DNA of 64,000 bases from the NCBI GenBank assembly GCA_034359265.1, contig CP136890.1, forward strand, positions 71,673,501 to 71,737,500. Reading direction: 5' to 3'. Numbering within the stretch: the first letter of the stretch is position 1; every line of letters begins with the position of its first letter. Shown piece after piece: positions 44,246 through 55,104 of the stretch. The DNA is from Canna indica. Taxonomy: Eukaryota > Streptophyta > Magnoliopsida > Zingiberales > Cannaceae. The notes under the pieces were generated by a model, which was given only the letters and a program-made list of their open reading frames with translations, was not told the origin of the DNA and did no database searches. A program made the position numbers and the translations under genes.

Positions 44246-46963
44246 CTAGTAGTGATACATGCCAACATCTAGCGAAAAGAAATCAATAAGTTTTTATTTA
44301 ATAAAATAGAGTTCATCTTAAACCAGACTTAATAACGAATAAAATGCGAAATTAATACATCAAGTCCATCAAACCAAATACAATAAAATCTGAGTAAAAT
44401 GACATAAATGCCCTCAAGGGCTAGAACTCAAAAAGACTAACAAAAGTGCATGACACACTACCAAAGGACTCGACTACGACCCTATCTAGGACTGCTATGA
44501 GATCATGCGGCTCCACTGCCCTCCAGCTGCGCCAAGTGCTCCAGCCCACCTCAATGGCCAAGCTCGATAAAACAAAATAACGACAACGGATCAGTTCAAA
44601 AGAACTCAGTGAGCGATCCTACCGACCCCCACAAAAAAAAACACCACAAAGACAAGCAATAGCATAACATCCAACTCTACAAGAATGAGGTCATGAAAGT
44701 GTGACTAGCTATCAGGCCATTGGGCCACTACCTGCCCGAAGGCAGCCATCACCCATACGGTGAAGAACAACAGGCCTAAGCCTACCATGCCCTAAGGCAA
44801 ACAACACATACTAGGATAATCGGGAAGGCCCTCCGAATTTATCCTAGTATAAATAAACTCGGGAACAATCGAGAAAGACCCTCCGAACTTGCTCCACGAG
44901 ACGCGTAGGAACAATCGGATTCGTCCATTTGAACTTGCCCCTTTAATATATCATAGAGTAATCGGGTAGGCCCTCCGAGCTTATTCTTAAAAGATACCAC
45001 AGGAATAATCGGGAAAGGCCCTCAGAATTTATTCCTTAACACCACATCGGGGATAATCGGGTAGGCCCTCCGAACTTATCCCACGAGGTTGAATCAGAAC
45101 ATCAGGAAATTCCCTCCGAACTTATTCTAGAGGTTGGGAATTAGCCATCCAATCTCCCGGGCTTAGATTGCAATCCGGCTCCTCTACGAGCCTCTCCACC
45201 ATTCATAAAGATATGACACACCATGACCTAAGTCATGACTCTCCTACGGTGTCTTAGGGGTGATCCTATTGGAAAGTATCTCAACACTCCAAAACTCGAT
45301 CCCAACTCCTAGATCTGTAATGTCATGAATCTGTGTGGTTTTATTTTATGCAAAACTTATGTATTGGTTCATAACAGATTATGATAACCCTTAACCCAAT
45401 TTTAATTATGCAATTAAGATTTAAATCAGCAAGATTAGAGTTTTATTTTAGCTTACTGTTCTTCCCTGTACTAGTGTATCTAACCAGAATCTAATCTCCA
45501 AAGTGTATCATATGTTTCCAAACTATGTTTTTTGGTCGAAACTATAGGTTACACGACTATATTCACAGAAATACAAACACCACAGCAAACAAACCAAAAA
45601 TCAGCACATATTCATCATCTCGGCATATAATTCGAGCAACACAAAATTTCCAGCATACTATAGAATTAAATCCGAAAATTAATAGAAATTAACCCCTAAA
45701 TTATCATTAGGACAGAATACTAATCCCAAGAATTAATTCACATAAATCATACTTTTAATCAAGATTAACAAGAACCCACAACACTTAGATCAAGAATCAA
45801 GTATTAACATCAAGAACCCCCTTCTCAAGAACCCCTAAAGCATCAACATCAAGATCTTAATCCTACCACATGATTTCTACCCAAAAATCATAGATTTAAT
45901 TCTAAGCAAGAAATCCACAATCAAGAATCCCAAATTAGGAGAATAGATCAAGATTTGTGTATCAAGGAAAACAAGAAACTCATTTGGGCTTTTCATCGCA
46001 CACCTTGAGGGCGACCCCGATTTCTCCCTTGGCCGGGCACCCCTAGGTTTACCCTAGGGCAGATGAGCCCGATAAAGGGGAGATTAGGGTCTCCTCAAGC
46101 ACAACTTCAAGAAAATATGGCAAGAACTCGAAGAAGAATCCAAGAACGAACAAAAACATCGAGCGACCAAGAACGGCTCCAAGATTTCGAACAAAAACCG
46201 AAGAGAGGGTAAACCACTCACCTTAATTGGAACAAAGATTAAAGAAGAGATCCCGGACGACGACTCTCAAATCCGGCTTCAAAAGGGTGGCAGTTCGACT
46301 CAAGAAAAGAGGACAAAGGGGCGGCGGCTCACTCCAAGCCGCTGGCTTGGAGAGAGGGAGAGAGGGGAAGGAGAGGGGATGGCTTCGGCTGGCTCCTCTC
46401 GGCTCGGCTCCAAAGGAAAGGAAGGAGGAGAGGAAGAGGAAGAGAAAGCAGGCGGCTCGGGTCGGCTCTGGGTGGCGGCGGCTCCAATGGGAAAAGGAAA
46501 AGGGGGCTGACGACTTGGCTTGGCTTAGCGGCTGGCTCCCTTTCTCATTTCTTTGGCTGGCTCCAAAAATAGGAGCCACAAGCCATGCAGAGGGAATTTT
46601 ATACTCTCTCCTCAATCCTAATCCCTTAAACACCTTAATCCAAAACTCGCATCCACCTTAAGCCAAAATCAAACCCGCTAATCCGATAGACTTAATTAAT
46701 TTACTTACACTTATTCTAATAAATCACAATCAATTAATTAAATACACTCACATGAACATAATTAATAATTATGTACCCACAATATCAAATTAAATAATTT
46801 TAACTACCCAAGCCTAAAATTCATAAATTCATATTCTACTTAACCGAGCTTGCAAGCTCGCTCTAGACCATAAGTCGACTCGGCTCAACCACGAACTAGT
46901 CCACTAGACTGGCAAACACACATAAGAGGAAAAATAATAAATTTAAATATCTAGAATATTATA

Positions 46964-47530
46964 AAAATTAAATTTAAAATAAAAATATTAAAACATTTTT
47001 TGTCCAAAATATTTTGATAGCACATCTTTTATATCAAATAAATATTTTTTGTGAATTAAATTTTATTTTATATAATTAAAAAATTATTATAGATAAAAGT
47101 CTCTAACTCATAAGAGACTTTTGTGCAAAGTCTATAATAGCTTCATAATTTTTGTAAAAAATATTTGAATTAATGAAATAAAATTTTTATGATACAAAAG
47201 ATGTGCTATGATCCAAAAAAATATTTTATATCAAAATATTTCATAATTTTTAGTTTAAATCTAAATTTATAGACTTTGTGCAAAAGTCTTTAATGCATTA
47301 GAGAGTTTGAAATTTTTTATATATTATAATATCTCATTTTTATCATAAAAAATATTTTATAAATTTAAATTATTTTTTTTATTTTTTTAAGTTTTGACCA
47401 AAGTCTCTAACCAATTAGAGACTTTGCCTAGGGGTAAAATGACTATCAAATTCATTAGATTCCGATTTTGAGAATGTTGTTCTCCAAAATCCGAATCTAA
47501 AAATTTTTCTCTCGTAAAATCTAATTTTAA
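46964..47530. mobile_element. Right half of the foldback/long-TIR element
   Basis: It continues the host text interrupted at 18855 (AAAAT duplicated, then TAAATTTAAAATAAAAAT, a phrase that also occurs in the left half near 18660). It ends near 47515-47530 with TTTTTCTCTCGT, the inverse of the left end. TAGAGACTTT pairs repeat throughout. Confidence 0.65.
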
Positions 47531-47780
47531 AAAATTATTGTTAAATCAACCTTAACTTTCAACGTGGGATTGCATTGAAATAATGTTAACAATTTATTCC
47601 GAAATAGCAAAAAGTCATGTTGTATCCTCAAAACCCAAGGTTTAAATCAACACATAATACAAAATCACACTTTAGTCGGTATCACTTGAAACCTAATACA
47701 ACAGAACTTTATCACACCTCTAGCTATGTAGCTCATACTTTGTATATAGTTTCTCTCCGAGCTAAGACTAGATGTGCACT
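47531..47780. other. Intergenic, nothing recognised
   Basis: AT-rich sequence between the foldback element and the MITE. It has no conserved coding or structural signal. Confidence 0.5.
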
Positions 47781-48345
47781 TAGGCCCGTTTGATACAGTA
47801 TATAGTACTAATATGTATTAACTAATTTGTATAATATAATATAATATAATATAAAATTATATAATATATTTTATCATTAAAAATATTTCATAAATTAAAA
47901 TTATTTTTTAAATATTTTTATATTATTATTATTTATTTTTTTTAATTTTTGGCTGAGGGTAAAATAGGTATACAAAATATTAAAGATTCTAGTGCAGACT
48001 AATGAAGAGCTTTAGGAGTATATTACTAATACAACTTATGATAGCTTATGAGGTAATATTTTTAGTGCAGGTATTAGTTAATATTCTTCCCAAACACTAT
48101 AGTGCATGTTTGCTTCATAGGACAAGAAATAATATTGTAAGGGATAAATTAATATACATTATTTGTTTAGTGTATGAATTAGAAGAAAATGAGTATAAAA
48201 TTGATCGGATTTAAAAAATTTATATCCAATCCACCCTCATTTATTATCCAATCATATCCTATCCAATCCAATGAAGCAAATATACGAATATAGTATTATT
48301 CTAATACTATACAAGACGCTTATACAATGTACCAAACAGACCCTA
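47781..48345. mobile_element. MITE with TAGG(G/C)CTGTTTG-type ends
   Basis: The left end TAGGCCCGTTTGATACAGTAT is the inverse of the right end ATACAATGTACCAAACAGACCCTA, allowing a few mismatches. The interior is AT-rich and non-coding (the 48002-48214 frame has no domain). The ends resemble Tourist/PIF-Harbinger or hAT MITEs. No exact target duplication is evident (TTA left, TAA right if the ends are trimmed). Confidence 0.65.
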
Positions 48346-48826
48346 AATGTCATTTGTTATAATATAATCCATATATGTAAAACAAAAACCGATACTATCA
48401 CAAATATAAGCTTTGTTAATCGATATATATAACTCATTGTGATCTCTTGGTGTACAGACAAAATCACAATTAGAATTATTAGTCGGGATCAATAAAAGGT
48501 GACAGAATGCATGAAGCAATTTCATTTTATTTGTGAGCTATGAGAAGAGTTGATGTACGCAATATTCTCCTATTTTTTATAGATAGTTTATTTTTGTGAC
48601 TTGAACTCATGATCTCCTAATCACAAATAGATAATTTTATTAATTGAAATTAATAAAACTAATCAATTAATTAAGTCATGGAAATAGAAGGATTAAAATA
48701 AAAATTAGTTCGTCAATCATCATAATCAAAGATGAATGCATGTCATCCAATTAATCATATATCTCCAATATATGTTCGTTACTTAATTAGAGTTCCCTCT
48801 TATTCACCTGCACCGTCTGTGCCACC
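48346..48826. other. 3' flank of the HY5-like gene; possible SINE remnant
   Basis: AT-rich. On the minus strand at about 48560-48680, GAGTTCAAGTC resembles a polymerase III B box preceded by a TTAGGAGATCATG context, as in decayed tRNA-derived SINEs. No clear A box was seen. The 3' untranslated region of the HY5-like gene should lie just below 48827. I saw no definite polyadenylation signal. Confidence 0.35.
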
Positions 48827-49596
48827 TTATCCTCTTCTGCTCACAGTAGTGTTCCTCAATATCTGCATTCACCCACAGTCAAATATTTCATTAGCCGAAT
48901 TCTAGCTTAATTTTCCCATTTTTATATATCTTTTACGTTATTTATGGAATGCTGAAAGTAATGATCGATGAATAAGTAATATATATATACTTGTCTGAGC
49001 ATGTTGTTTTCATTCTGCAACGTGGACAGCCTCTCTTCCATCTCCGAATTCCTCGCCTCCAACTCCTTCATCTTCGCCTCCAACTCGCACAGATAAGCCT
49101 TCTTCCTCTCTCTCGCTTGCTGCGCCGACACTCTATTCCTCAGCAGCCTTTTCTCATTTTAATTACACGTCGCATCAATCCTCTGATTTTTTAAATCTAA
49201 TTAATTATATAATTAATTATATAACCTTTTGAGCCGCTTGTGCTCTTTGTCCGCGGGGTTCTTCCCCTTCCGCCGCCGCCCGCTGCCCTGCCCGCCCGAC
49301 GTCGACGACTGCGCCCGGTCCGCCCCGACCGCCGCCGAACCGGCTCCGCCGCTCGTTGCAGTCGCCGAAGGCCCGCCCGCCTGATCCACCCCGAACTCCG
49401 GCACTCGCCTTGAGTCATCGTCGCTATCCATTCCTGAAATTAACCAACCCATCAATTAATCAACGTTAACCTCCTCGAATTAAGCTTGACCGAGTGATCA
49501 AAACTTGCCTTCTTTGGCTTCCGTTTGGCCGGGCGCAGAGCTGGAGGATCTCTCGCTGCTCGAAAGGAACGAGCTCGTGCCTGGTTCTTGAAGCAT
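48827..49596 (-). CDS. HY5: bZIP transcription factor, HY5/HYH type (162 aa, four exons)
   Basis: Exons on the minus strand are 49596-49509, 49433-49226, 49147-48991 and 48862-48827. The product has a Ser-rich start (MLQEPGTSS), [10 protein letters not shown] and then RRVPEFG, the V-P-E-F-G motif through which HY5 binds the COP1 ubiquitin ligase, preceded by an acidic Ser site like the kinase site of HY5. A Gly/Ala/Ser-rich linker leads to [12 protein letters not shown], the basic region [19 protein letters not shown], a leucine zipper ([19 protein letters not shown]) and the tail [11 protein letters not shown]. Length matches the family (about 150-170 aa). In Arabidopsis this nuclear factor promotes light-dependent development. 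HY5 versus its paralogue HYH cannot be settled here. Introns 2 and 3 are GT-AG; intron 1 is GC-AG. Confidence 0.92.
49434..49508 (-). other. GC-AG intron 1 of the HY5-like gene (75 nt)
   Basis: The donor reads GAAG|GCAAGT and the acceptor TTTCAG|GAATGG. Joining them gives ...AKEG-MDSD in frame, as in HY5 proteins. The nearest GT (GGCAA|GTTTT) would add four bases and shift the frame into a stop. AAG|GCAAGT is the strong consensus that GC donors normally show. Confidence 0.85.
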
Positions 49597-50140
49597 CCTT
49601 CTTCTCGATTTTGGAGTCTGGAGAGGGAAAGGGCGAGAGAAAAAGTGATCTCCTGCTACTCCACTTGCAATAATTAACGACTACAGTGAAATCCAGAGTT
49701 GTTGATCCCAAAGGAAGGTTTAGGGGGGGGGGGGGGGGTTAGGGGAGGCGCGCGCGCGATGGCGACCGTCGGATGGGGGAGGATCGTTTGGCAATCGGCC
49801 GGTGAGCGTGGACGTGGGCGGAGCCATGCATGGTGAGCGGAATCCAAAGGCGGGGGAGGAGGGAGCGTGGAGGGATGCGGGCCGTCGGATCGGCAGCGGA
49901 GCATGTGGCTGCGGCGTGCTCTGGCGTGCTGTTTGTTGCATGGAATCTCGCCCCTTTCCCGAGATTTTGATTGATGGCGTCTTTTGTTTGTATGCTCAAG
50001 GCAGGGATTTGATTCGCCGCTCGCCTGATCATGATGACGGTGATCGACGTCGACCGTACGATCGACCAGATTCCATTGACCTTTTGGCGATGGCTTTTGT
50101 AGTTGCTGGCTGGCGTACGACACGTCAGCTTTCTCAGGGA
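49597..50140 (-). promoter_or_regulatory. Upstream region of the HY5-like gene
   Basis: GC-rich compared with its surroundings. ACGT-core sites lie at 49811-49817 (GACGTGG), 50046-50051 (GACGTC) and 50121-50126 (CACGTC), 215 to 530 bp upstream of the start codon. HY5-type bZIPs bind such cores, and HY5 is known to bind its own promoter in Arabidopsis, so autoregulation is possible. A G16 run lies at 49723-49738. Open frames here (49674-50221) overlap on both strands and have no domain. Confidence 0.5.
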
Positions 50141-50315
50141 TAAGAGGAATTTATCAAAATTGAAATTATTTTTAAATGTCCACGAAATCGCAACCTCTTG
50201 ACTCAGATGTCCCAAATACAATTGTTATATTATTTTACTAAAAATAAAAGAATAAATTTATATATAGTAAACATAAAATTATTATTCATATTAGTTTATT
50301 TTACTAAAATAATAT
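50141..50315. other. AT-rich spacer
   Basis: No gene or repeat recognised between the HY5-like upstream region and the first SINE. Confidence 0.4.
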
Positions 50316-50466
50316 ATATTTTAAAATTAAAATTTATAACGTAATCATTACAAAACATATGCGAACATCAAAATATGCTCACAAACACTACAATTTAGGA
50401 TCAAACACATGACCTCATTCAATACTCCTATATGTCTAACCACTAACCTATTAGTGGGTTAACAAT
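50316..50466 (-). mobile_element. SINE copy 1 (tRNA-derived)
   Basis: On the minus strand it starts CCCACTAATAGGTTAGTGG (A-box-like) with B-box-like GTTTGATCC about 45 bp later. It ends TTTTGTAATGATTACGTTATAAA and an AT-rich tail. It shares head, tail and internal TATTTTGATGTTCGCAT-type text with the copies near 50.8 and 51.2 kb. Confidence 0.65.
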
Positions 50467-50799
50467 GAAAAATATACTATAACAAACTATATAAAAAAAG
50501 ATTTAACATATTGATGTCCGTCTATATATGGTAATCGATATGTGAATAGCATAATCAACAAAAAAGTTAAAAGCGAGGCCAACATGTAAAAATAAAAAGA
50601 TTTATTAGCATTGTTATATAAATTTATACGATTAGAAAAACATACTGGCCCTAATACTTAGAGAGTAAAAGAAGTTTAAATTCGATTATGATTCTAACTT
50701 GAATTAAAAAATTCAAATCAAAATTGATAATATAAATGCAAATAAGTTAAGGTGCATTAAGTCATAAATACATTTATTAATTATAAATACTATATATAT

Positions 50800-50945
50800 A
50801 TTTTCTAAATTAATCTTTATAGCATAGTCATTTCAAGACATGCGAGAATATGCGTATAATAAGGTGCAACCAGGGATCAACTCATAATCTCATGCAACAT
50901 GTCTAGATCTAACTACTAATTAATTAAGCTATTATTAATGGGACA
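50800..50945 (-). mobile_element. SINE copy 2 (tRNA-derived)
   Basis: The minus strand reads CCCATTAATAATAGCTTAAT, B-box-like AGTTGATCC, and a tail GAAATGACTATGCTATAAA. It is the same family as copies 1 and 3, more diverged, with an extra AATTA in the head. Confidence 0.6.
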
Positions 50946-51177
50946 ATAATGTTAATACATTTAATTATATGCAAATACATTAATGAATTTGTCAAAATTA
51001 ATTAATTATCTTCTTTTGCATCAAATTTTTGATGTTGCTATCACAAATACATCTAAAACTCAATGAACACAACTATATGTGGCAGTATTCACACTGGTAT
51101 TAAAAGGTCTGTATTAAACTCAATGCACTAACTTTACACTCGTACTCACGTTGGTATTAATTAAACGACAGCACCAT

Positions 51178-51368
51178 GTAGACCCACTAATAGCTTAATG
51201 GTGAGACATTCGGGTATGTTGCCAATGGATATAATCATGGTTCAATCTCTATTTGTTGCGATTTATGCGTCTATGTGTATGCCTTGTAATGTACCTTGAG
51301 TACATATTTTCACATATGTACTCTTTGTAATGACTATGTTATAAAATTATTTTTAAAATTAAAAAATG
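51178..51368 (+). mobile_element. SINE copy 3 (tRNA-derived)
   Basis: Head CCCACTAATAGCTTAATGG contains TAGCTTAATGG, an exact fit to the A-box consensus TRGYNNANNGG. GGTTCAATCTC near 51240 fits the B box. The tail GTAATGACTATGTTATAAA matches the other two copies. There is no protein coding. Confidence 0.7.
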
Positions 51369-52944
51369 GCAGCACCACTACCTTTGCAATCATATTGTTC
51401 AGCATCACTAAGGAGATATATGGTTGATGGAGGACAGTGAATTTGAAGCCATTCAGCCCTTGGCAAGTCTGGTTTGCCATGTACGAGCTTGTCCCCAGCC
51501 CACTATAGAAAATTAATCAAATAGTGACGCCAAGTTTAGTTAAAATGAATGCCAATTTAATGTCTAAATTTAATTTTAGACACTTCTTAATTCGATCCAT
51601 TGAGGTAAAAATTACATTTTGAATAAATTTTAGAATCGCCTTTACTAGAGGTGCCGATATCAAAAGAAAATTTTCTCTTTTTTTCACACAATATGGAACT
51701 TCAAAAAAATGTGTTTTATATTTCATTAATTTATATTATTAATGATTTAAAATATTTAAGTTGATAGATTAATATGATGTAAGGAGTATATTTAAAAACT
51801 TTGATTTTGTTAAGAAAAAAATAATTGGATGATGTGGTATTAATCATCAGGAACAAGCTCCTATAGGTAATAACTGCAAGCTCTAGACATTGGTTTGAAT
51901 GATCACATAAAAATCAAGCTATCGTCAAGCTTTGCATCTATCTGTTGAAGCTCACCACCAATGATGTGTCGTTGAATGTCTGTAAACTAGGTTTGTCGAG
52001 CGGGAGGTTCTTGTCAAAGGCATAATGGGAAGAGATGCACTTGTGGTTCTCATATTAGAGTTAGGATGCTGATGACGGTTGAGTTGTCCAAAATTTTGGC
52101 GGTGTTATTATTAGTAGTGTGCCCTAGGCCAATGAAATAATAAATGTCATTATTGCTTTCCTCTTTAATGGATCACTTATTTTATCTTGTTATTCATTGT
52201 GAACATGTTTGACTTGGTATGAGATTTCGTGAATAGTTGATTTCGCCTAATGGTACCAAGTAAGAGACCTGATTGTAAAACCCTAAGGGCAGTTGGAATC
52301 ATGTTCCTAGTCGGTCATTATCATTGGAACGATAATGAATGAATACTAATATACAATCTGACTAACGATGATCAAGTTTTACTGATCATAAACACATGAT
52401 ATTAAAGTCAAATTATAAACACATATTGGAGAACATGGTGTTAGACTAACCCACCATGAGAATACTGCATGGATTTATATCATTAGTATATCTCACAGCA
52501 GTAGTGATATGTTATCCTGATGTCATCATGGATTTATACATGAGAAATTTTGTATTTTGACATAGTCTAACAACATCTTTAACCAGATGGTAATAAAGAC
52601 TACAGTAGGACATAGAATAAATTATGCAGTGGAATATGTGTAGTTGTGAAGGAATTTGTCTATCTTGTATATGAGAGAGATATCTATGTGCCCCTTGATG
52701 AGTGTGACTAAGGAAATGCATGGTCATGCTCAAATGAATTGATAGGAGTATTGATCATTTATTAAGTCAATCTACTCATAAATCAAATCAAGAAACCAGA
52801 TTGAGCAATATAAGGATGATGTAATCCATGCCTTATACTTGATCAAGTATGGCGTGACAAAAGAACAGAATATCATATTATGAGTTATGTTGCTTAGATC
52901 TCCGACCTCACTTAACTTGGGTAGTCATAATATCTTGCTAGAGG
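51369..52944. other. Intergenic, probably decayed retrotransposon DNA
   Basis: No protein similarity was seen in any frame. 52120-52900 has the even, moderately AT-rich texture of non-coding retroelement DNA (blocks such as GTGCCCTAGGCCAATGAAAT), but no LTR pair or primer site was found. Confidence 0.35.
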
Positions 52945-53400
52945 TAGGGCTGTTCATGGGTCAAACCCGACCCAATGAACCCGAAAAACCGACTCGACCC
53001 GAACCAATCGGGTCGGGTCGGGTTGGGTAATCCGGTCGGGTCGGGTTCAAATTTTTGAAACCCGATTAAAATCGGGTTGGGTCCAGGTTTCAATATTTAA
53101 AACCTGATGACTTGAGATTCGACCCGATTACCCAAATTTTTTATTTTTTTTAATTATTTTTAAAATATTTATATTAAAAAATATTTATATTAAATTATTT
53201 TTGAAATTTTTTAAAAAATTATTGTTAAAAACTCATTTTTAACCTAAATGGGTAAACCCGACTACCCAACCCGACCCGACCTAGGTCGGGTTGGGTCGGG
53301 TCGGGTTTGAGAGGTGAAAATTTTTCAACCCGACCCGATTACACTTGTTCGGGTCGGATCGATTTTTCCCTAAACCCGACCCAACCCGTGAACACCCCTA
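52945..53400. mobile_element. hAT-type MITE (456 bp), GGGTCGGGT-rich
   Basis: Ends TAGGGCTGTTCATGGGT and ACCCGTGAACACCCCTA are inverted. The 8-bp target duplication GCTAGAGG is exact (52937-52944, 53401-53408). The interior is packed with GGGTCGGGT / ACCCGACCC. No coding. Confidence 0.93.
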
Positions 53401-53408
53401 GCTAGAGG

Positions 53409-53994
53409 CCGCCTTATAACTTGTGGGTTACAAATGAGATTTGAGCATACTGTCAACGTTAAGTGAACATACAGCTAGGGTTGCACACATAGGACGAACC
53501 AAATTGGGCTTAGGGTTATGATTCATCCGATTGGATCTGCATGACAATTAACCGAATAAATCTCTCTTGGTAATTTTAGAAATTAATTTCAAAATTGAAA
53601 AGGAGTATTCAAATTGAAATTAATTATTCTTAATTTTAAATGAAATTTTAAAATTGGAATTATGTTAATTATAATTTAGGTAATGTATCTTTAATAATCA
53701 TTATTAATTATAGGATATATTATAATCGACATCTTGAATTTAGGAAATATATTCATCCTTGATAATTTTTATTAAAGATATATTTTATTCAGATATTAAA
53801 ATCATTTTAAAGATTTCGAATATGACATGAATCAATCAACGAATGAGAAGACTCGATCAATATGATTGATGCATCTATGTTTTAGATAGACAAATGATCT
53901 ACTCTTTGAGGTTGTCGACCTTATTGTGAAAGAAACCGACCTCCTTTTGAAAGAAGTCGAGTTCCCTTTGTGGCATCTGACGACCACCCAAACA
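53409..53994. other. Intergenic stretch upstream of CACTA-3
   Basis: AT-rich sequence, then a purine-pyrimidine mixed block near 53900-53990. No supported gene. The frame at 53899-54099 crosses the CACTA-3 boundary. Confidence 0.4.
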
Positions 53995-54486
53995 CACTAC
54001 TAGAAATTGATTCTTCAGCAATGGCTGCTCAAGTCGTTGCAGATATGCTATATCTGCAACCCATATCTGCAACGACATTGTAACGGACACATGAGCCATT
54101 GCTGATGATTAAATTATCAGCAACGACGTTCAAACGGACAAGTGAGCCATTGTTGATGATTAACCTATCAGCAACGGCTTTCTAACGGCTAAGTGAGCCG
54201 TTGCTGATAAATTTATATAGGGCACGCGATCGTGCCCGCCCCCTTCTTCCTCTTCCTCTTCCCGCCGCCGCTGCTCTCTTCCGACGCCACCACCGAGCTA
54301 CCGCCGCTGCCCCGTCCTCGACTTCTGATTTCGACCTTCGCCTCCCGTTCGACCTCCGCCCCTTGTTAGAGTCAGCCAAAACCCTTAAAATAGGGTTCTG
54401 GCCGACGGCCGGTGGTTTATGCAGTGTCCGGACACTGGACGCAGGCGCCGGGGTCCACCGGTCTTCGACGCCGGAAATGCTTATAT

Positions 54487-54488
<2 letters not shown>

Positions 54489-54543
<55 letters not shown>
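54489..54543. repeat. (TA)n microsatellite in the CACTA-3 left arm
   Basis: A near-uninterrupted TA run. The counterpart place in the right arm (about 58500-58550) has AATTAA repeats instead, so the arms have diverged here. Confidence 0.9.
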
Positions 54544-54548
<5 letters not shown>

Positions 54549-55104
54549 TAATTAATTGTTTAATTTGTTAGATTAATTTTTAGGGTTTAGATTAATTGTT
54601 ATGATTTTTAGATTAATCGTTAGAGTTTAGAGTAATTTTTAGATTAATTTAGTTAGATTAATATTATGTTTTAGATTAATAATTGTAGGTTAATTATTTA
54701 AATTAGTTAAAATATTATAGATTAATATTAATTAATTAGTTAAAATGTTAATTAGTTCGGAGTAGTCCTCAGTGGACTCGCGCCAGAATCGTCCACTTCG
54801 GACTTGCGCCGAAATCGTCCACTTCGGACTCGCGTCGGAATCGTCAAATTCGGACTCCCACCGAAATCGTCTAATTTGAACTCGTGTCAGAATTGTCCAC
54901 TATGGACTTGAACTGACTCGAAACATTTAGAAAATAATCATCCATCCGACAAGTTGATATATTTCATGTACGCATTGACGAGTCAGATATGATTTAGCAA
55001 ATACTTAGATCCGTTCGGGGGTTGTATGTCGTGTAAAAGAAGTAGATGATCTTTTATACGACGTACAATCATTGAATTGTCCCTGATTGGACAATTTGAT
55101 AATA

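Larger units (their letters stand above)
39238..44254 (-). mobile_element. CACTA-2, En/Spm-type transposon (5.02 kb), internally deleted
   Basis: CACTACTAGAAA at 39238, TTTCTAGTAGTG at 44254, target duplication ATA (39235-39237, 44255-44257). The surrounding Gy-A LTR text (GGGTATA|CATGCCAAC) rejoins. It is closely related to CACTA-1. The end of tnp2, all of DUF4218 and part of the N-terminus are deleted, but it keeps the TNPA-like gene, DUF4216, a tnp2 core and a complete 5' leader with array and hairpin. It is non-autonomous. Confidence 0.95.
18856..46963 (-). mobile_element. Gy-A: Ty3-gypsy chromovirus on the minus strand, heavily invaded
   Basis: The outer ends are TGTCACGCC (18856) and GAATATTATA (46963, CA decayed to TA), flanked by the 5-bp target duplication AAAAT (18851-18855, 46964-46968). 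The host sequence rejoins cleanly across it. The 3' LTR is at the left and the 5' LTR at the right. The primer site TGGTATCAGAGC (minus) is at 39180-39191 and a purine tract abuts the 3' LTR at about 32168-32190. The pol piece includes a chromo-domain end. LTRs are about 2.4-2.7 kb once insertions are removed, like the Tekay/Del group (inferred). Integrase is lost to the copia piece, and CACTA-2 sits in the 5' LTR. Confidence 0.9.
39195..46963 (-). repeat. Gy-A 5' LTR, interrupted by CACTA-2
   Basis: 39195-39237 plus 44255-46963, about 2.75 kb without CACTA-2. The outer end GAATATTATA carries a CA-to-TA change. It contains the same ATAATCGGG...CCCTCCGA repeats as the 3' LTR (44815-45120). Frames at 46223-46661 are CT/GA-rich LTR text. 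Confidence 0.88.

Noticed and set aside
48560..48680. A fourth SINE on the minus strand
   Set aside because: Only a B-box-like GAGTTCAAGTC is visible. Head and tail do not match the family at 50.3-51.4 kb, so it is mentioned only as a possible remnant.
49674..50221. Frames of 149 and 160 codons on the minus strand upstream of the HY5-like gene, and 113 codons on the plus strand
   Set aside because: They are low-complexity Pro/Ser/Arg-rich, open on both strands because of GC content, and include the G16 run. They are better explained as promoter DNA.
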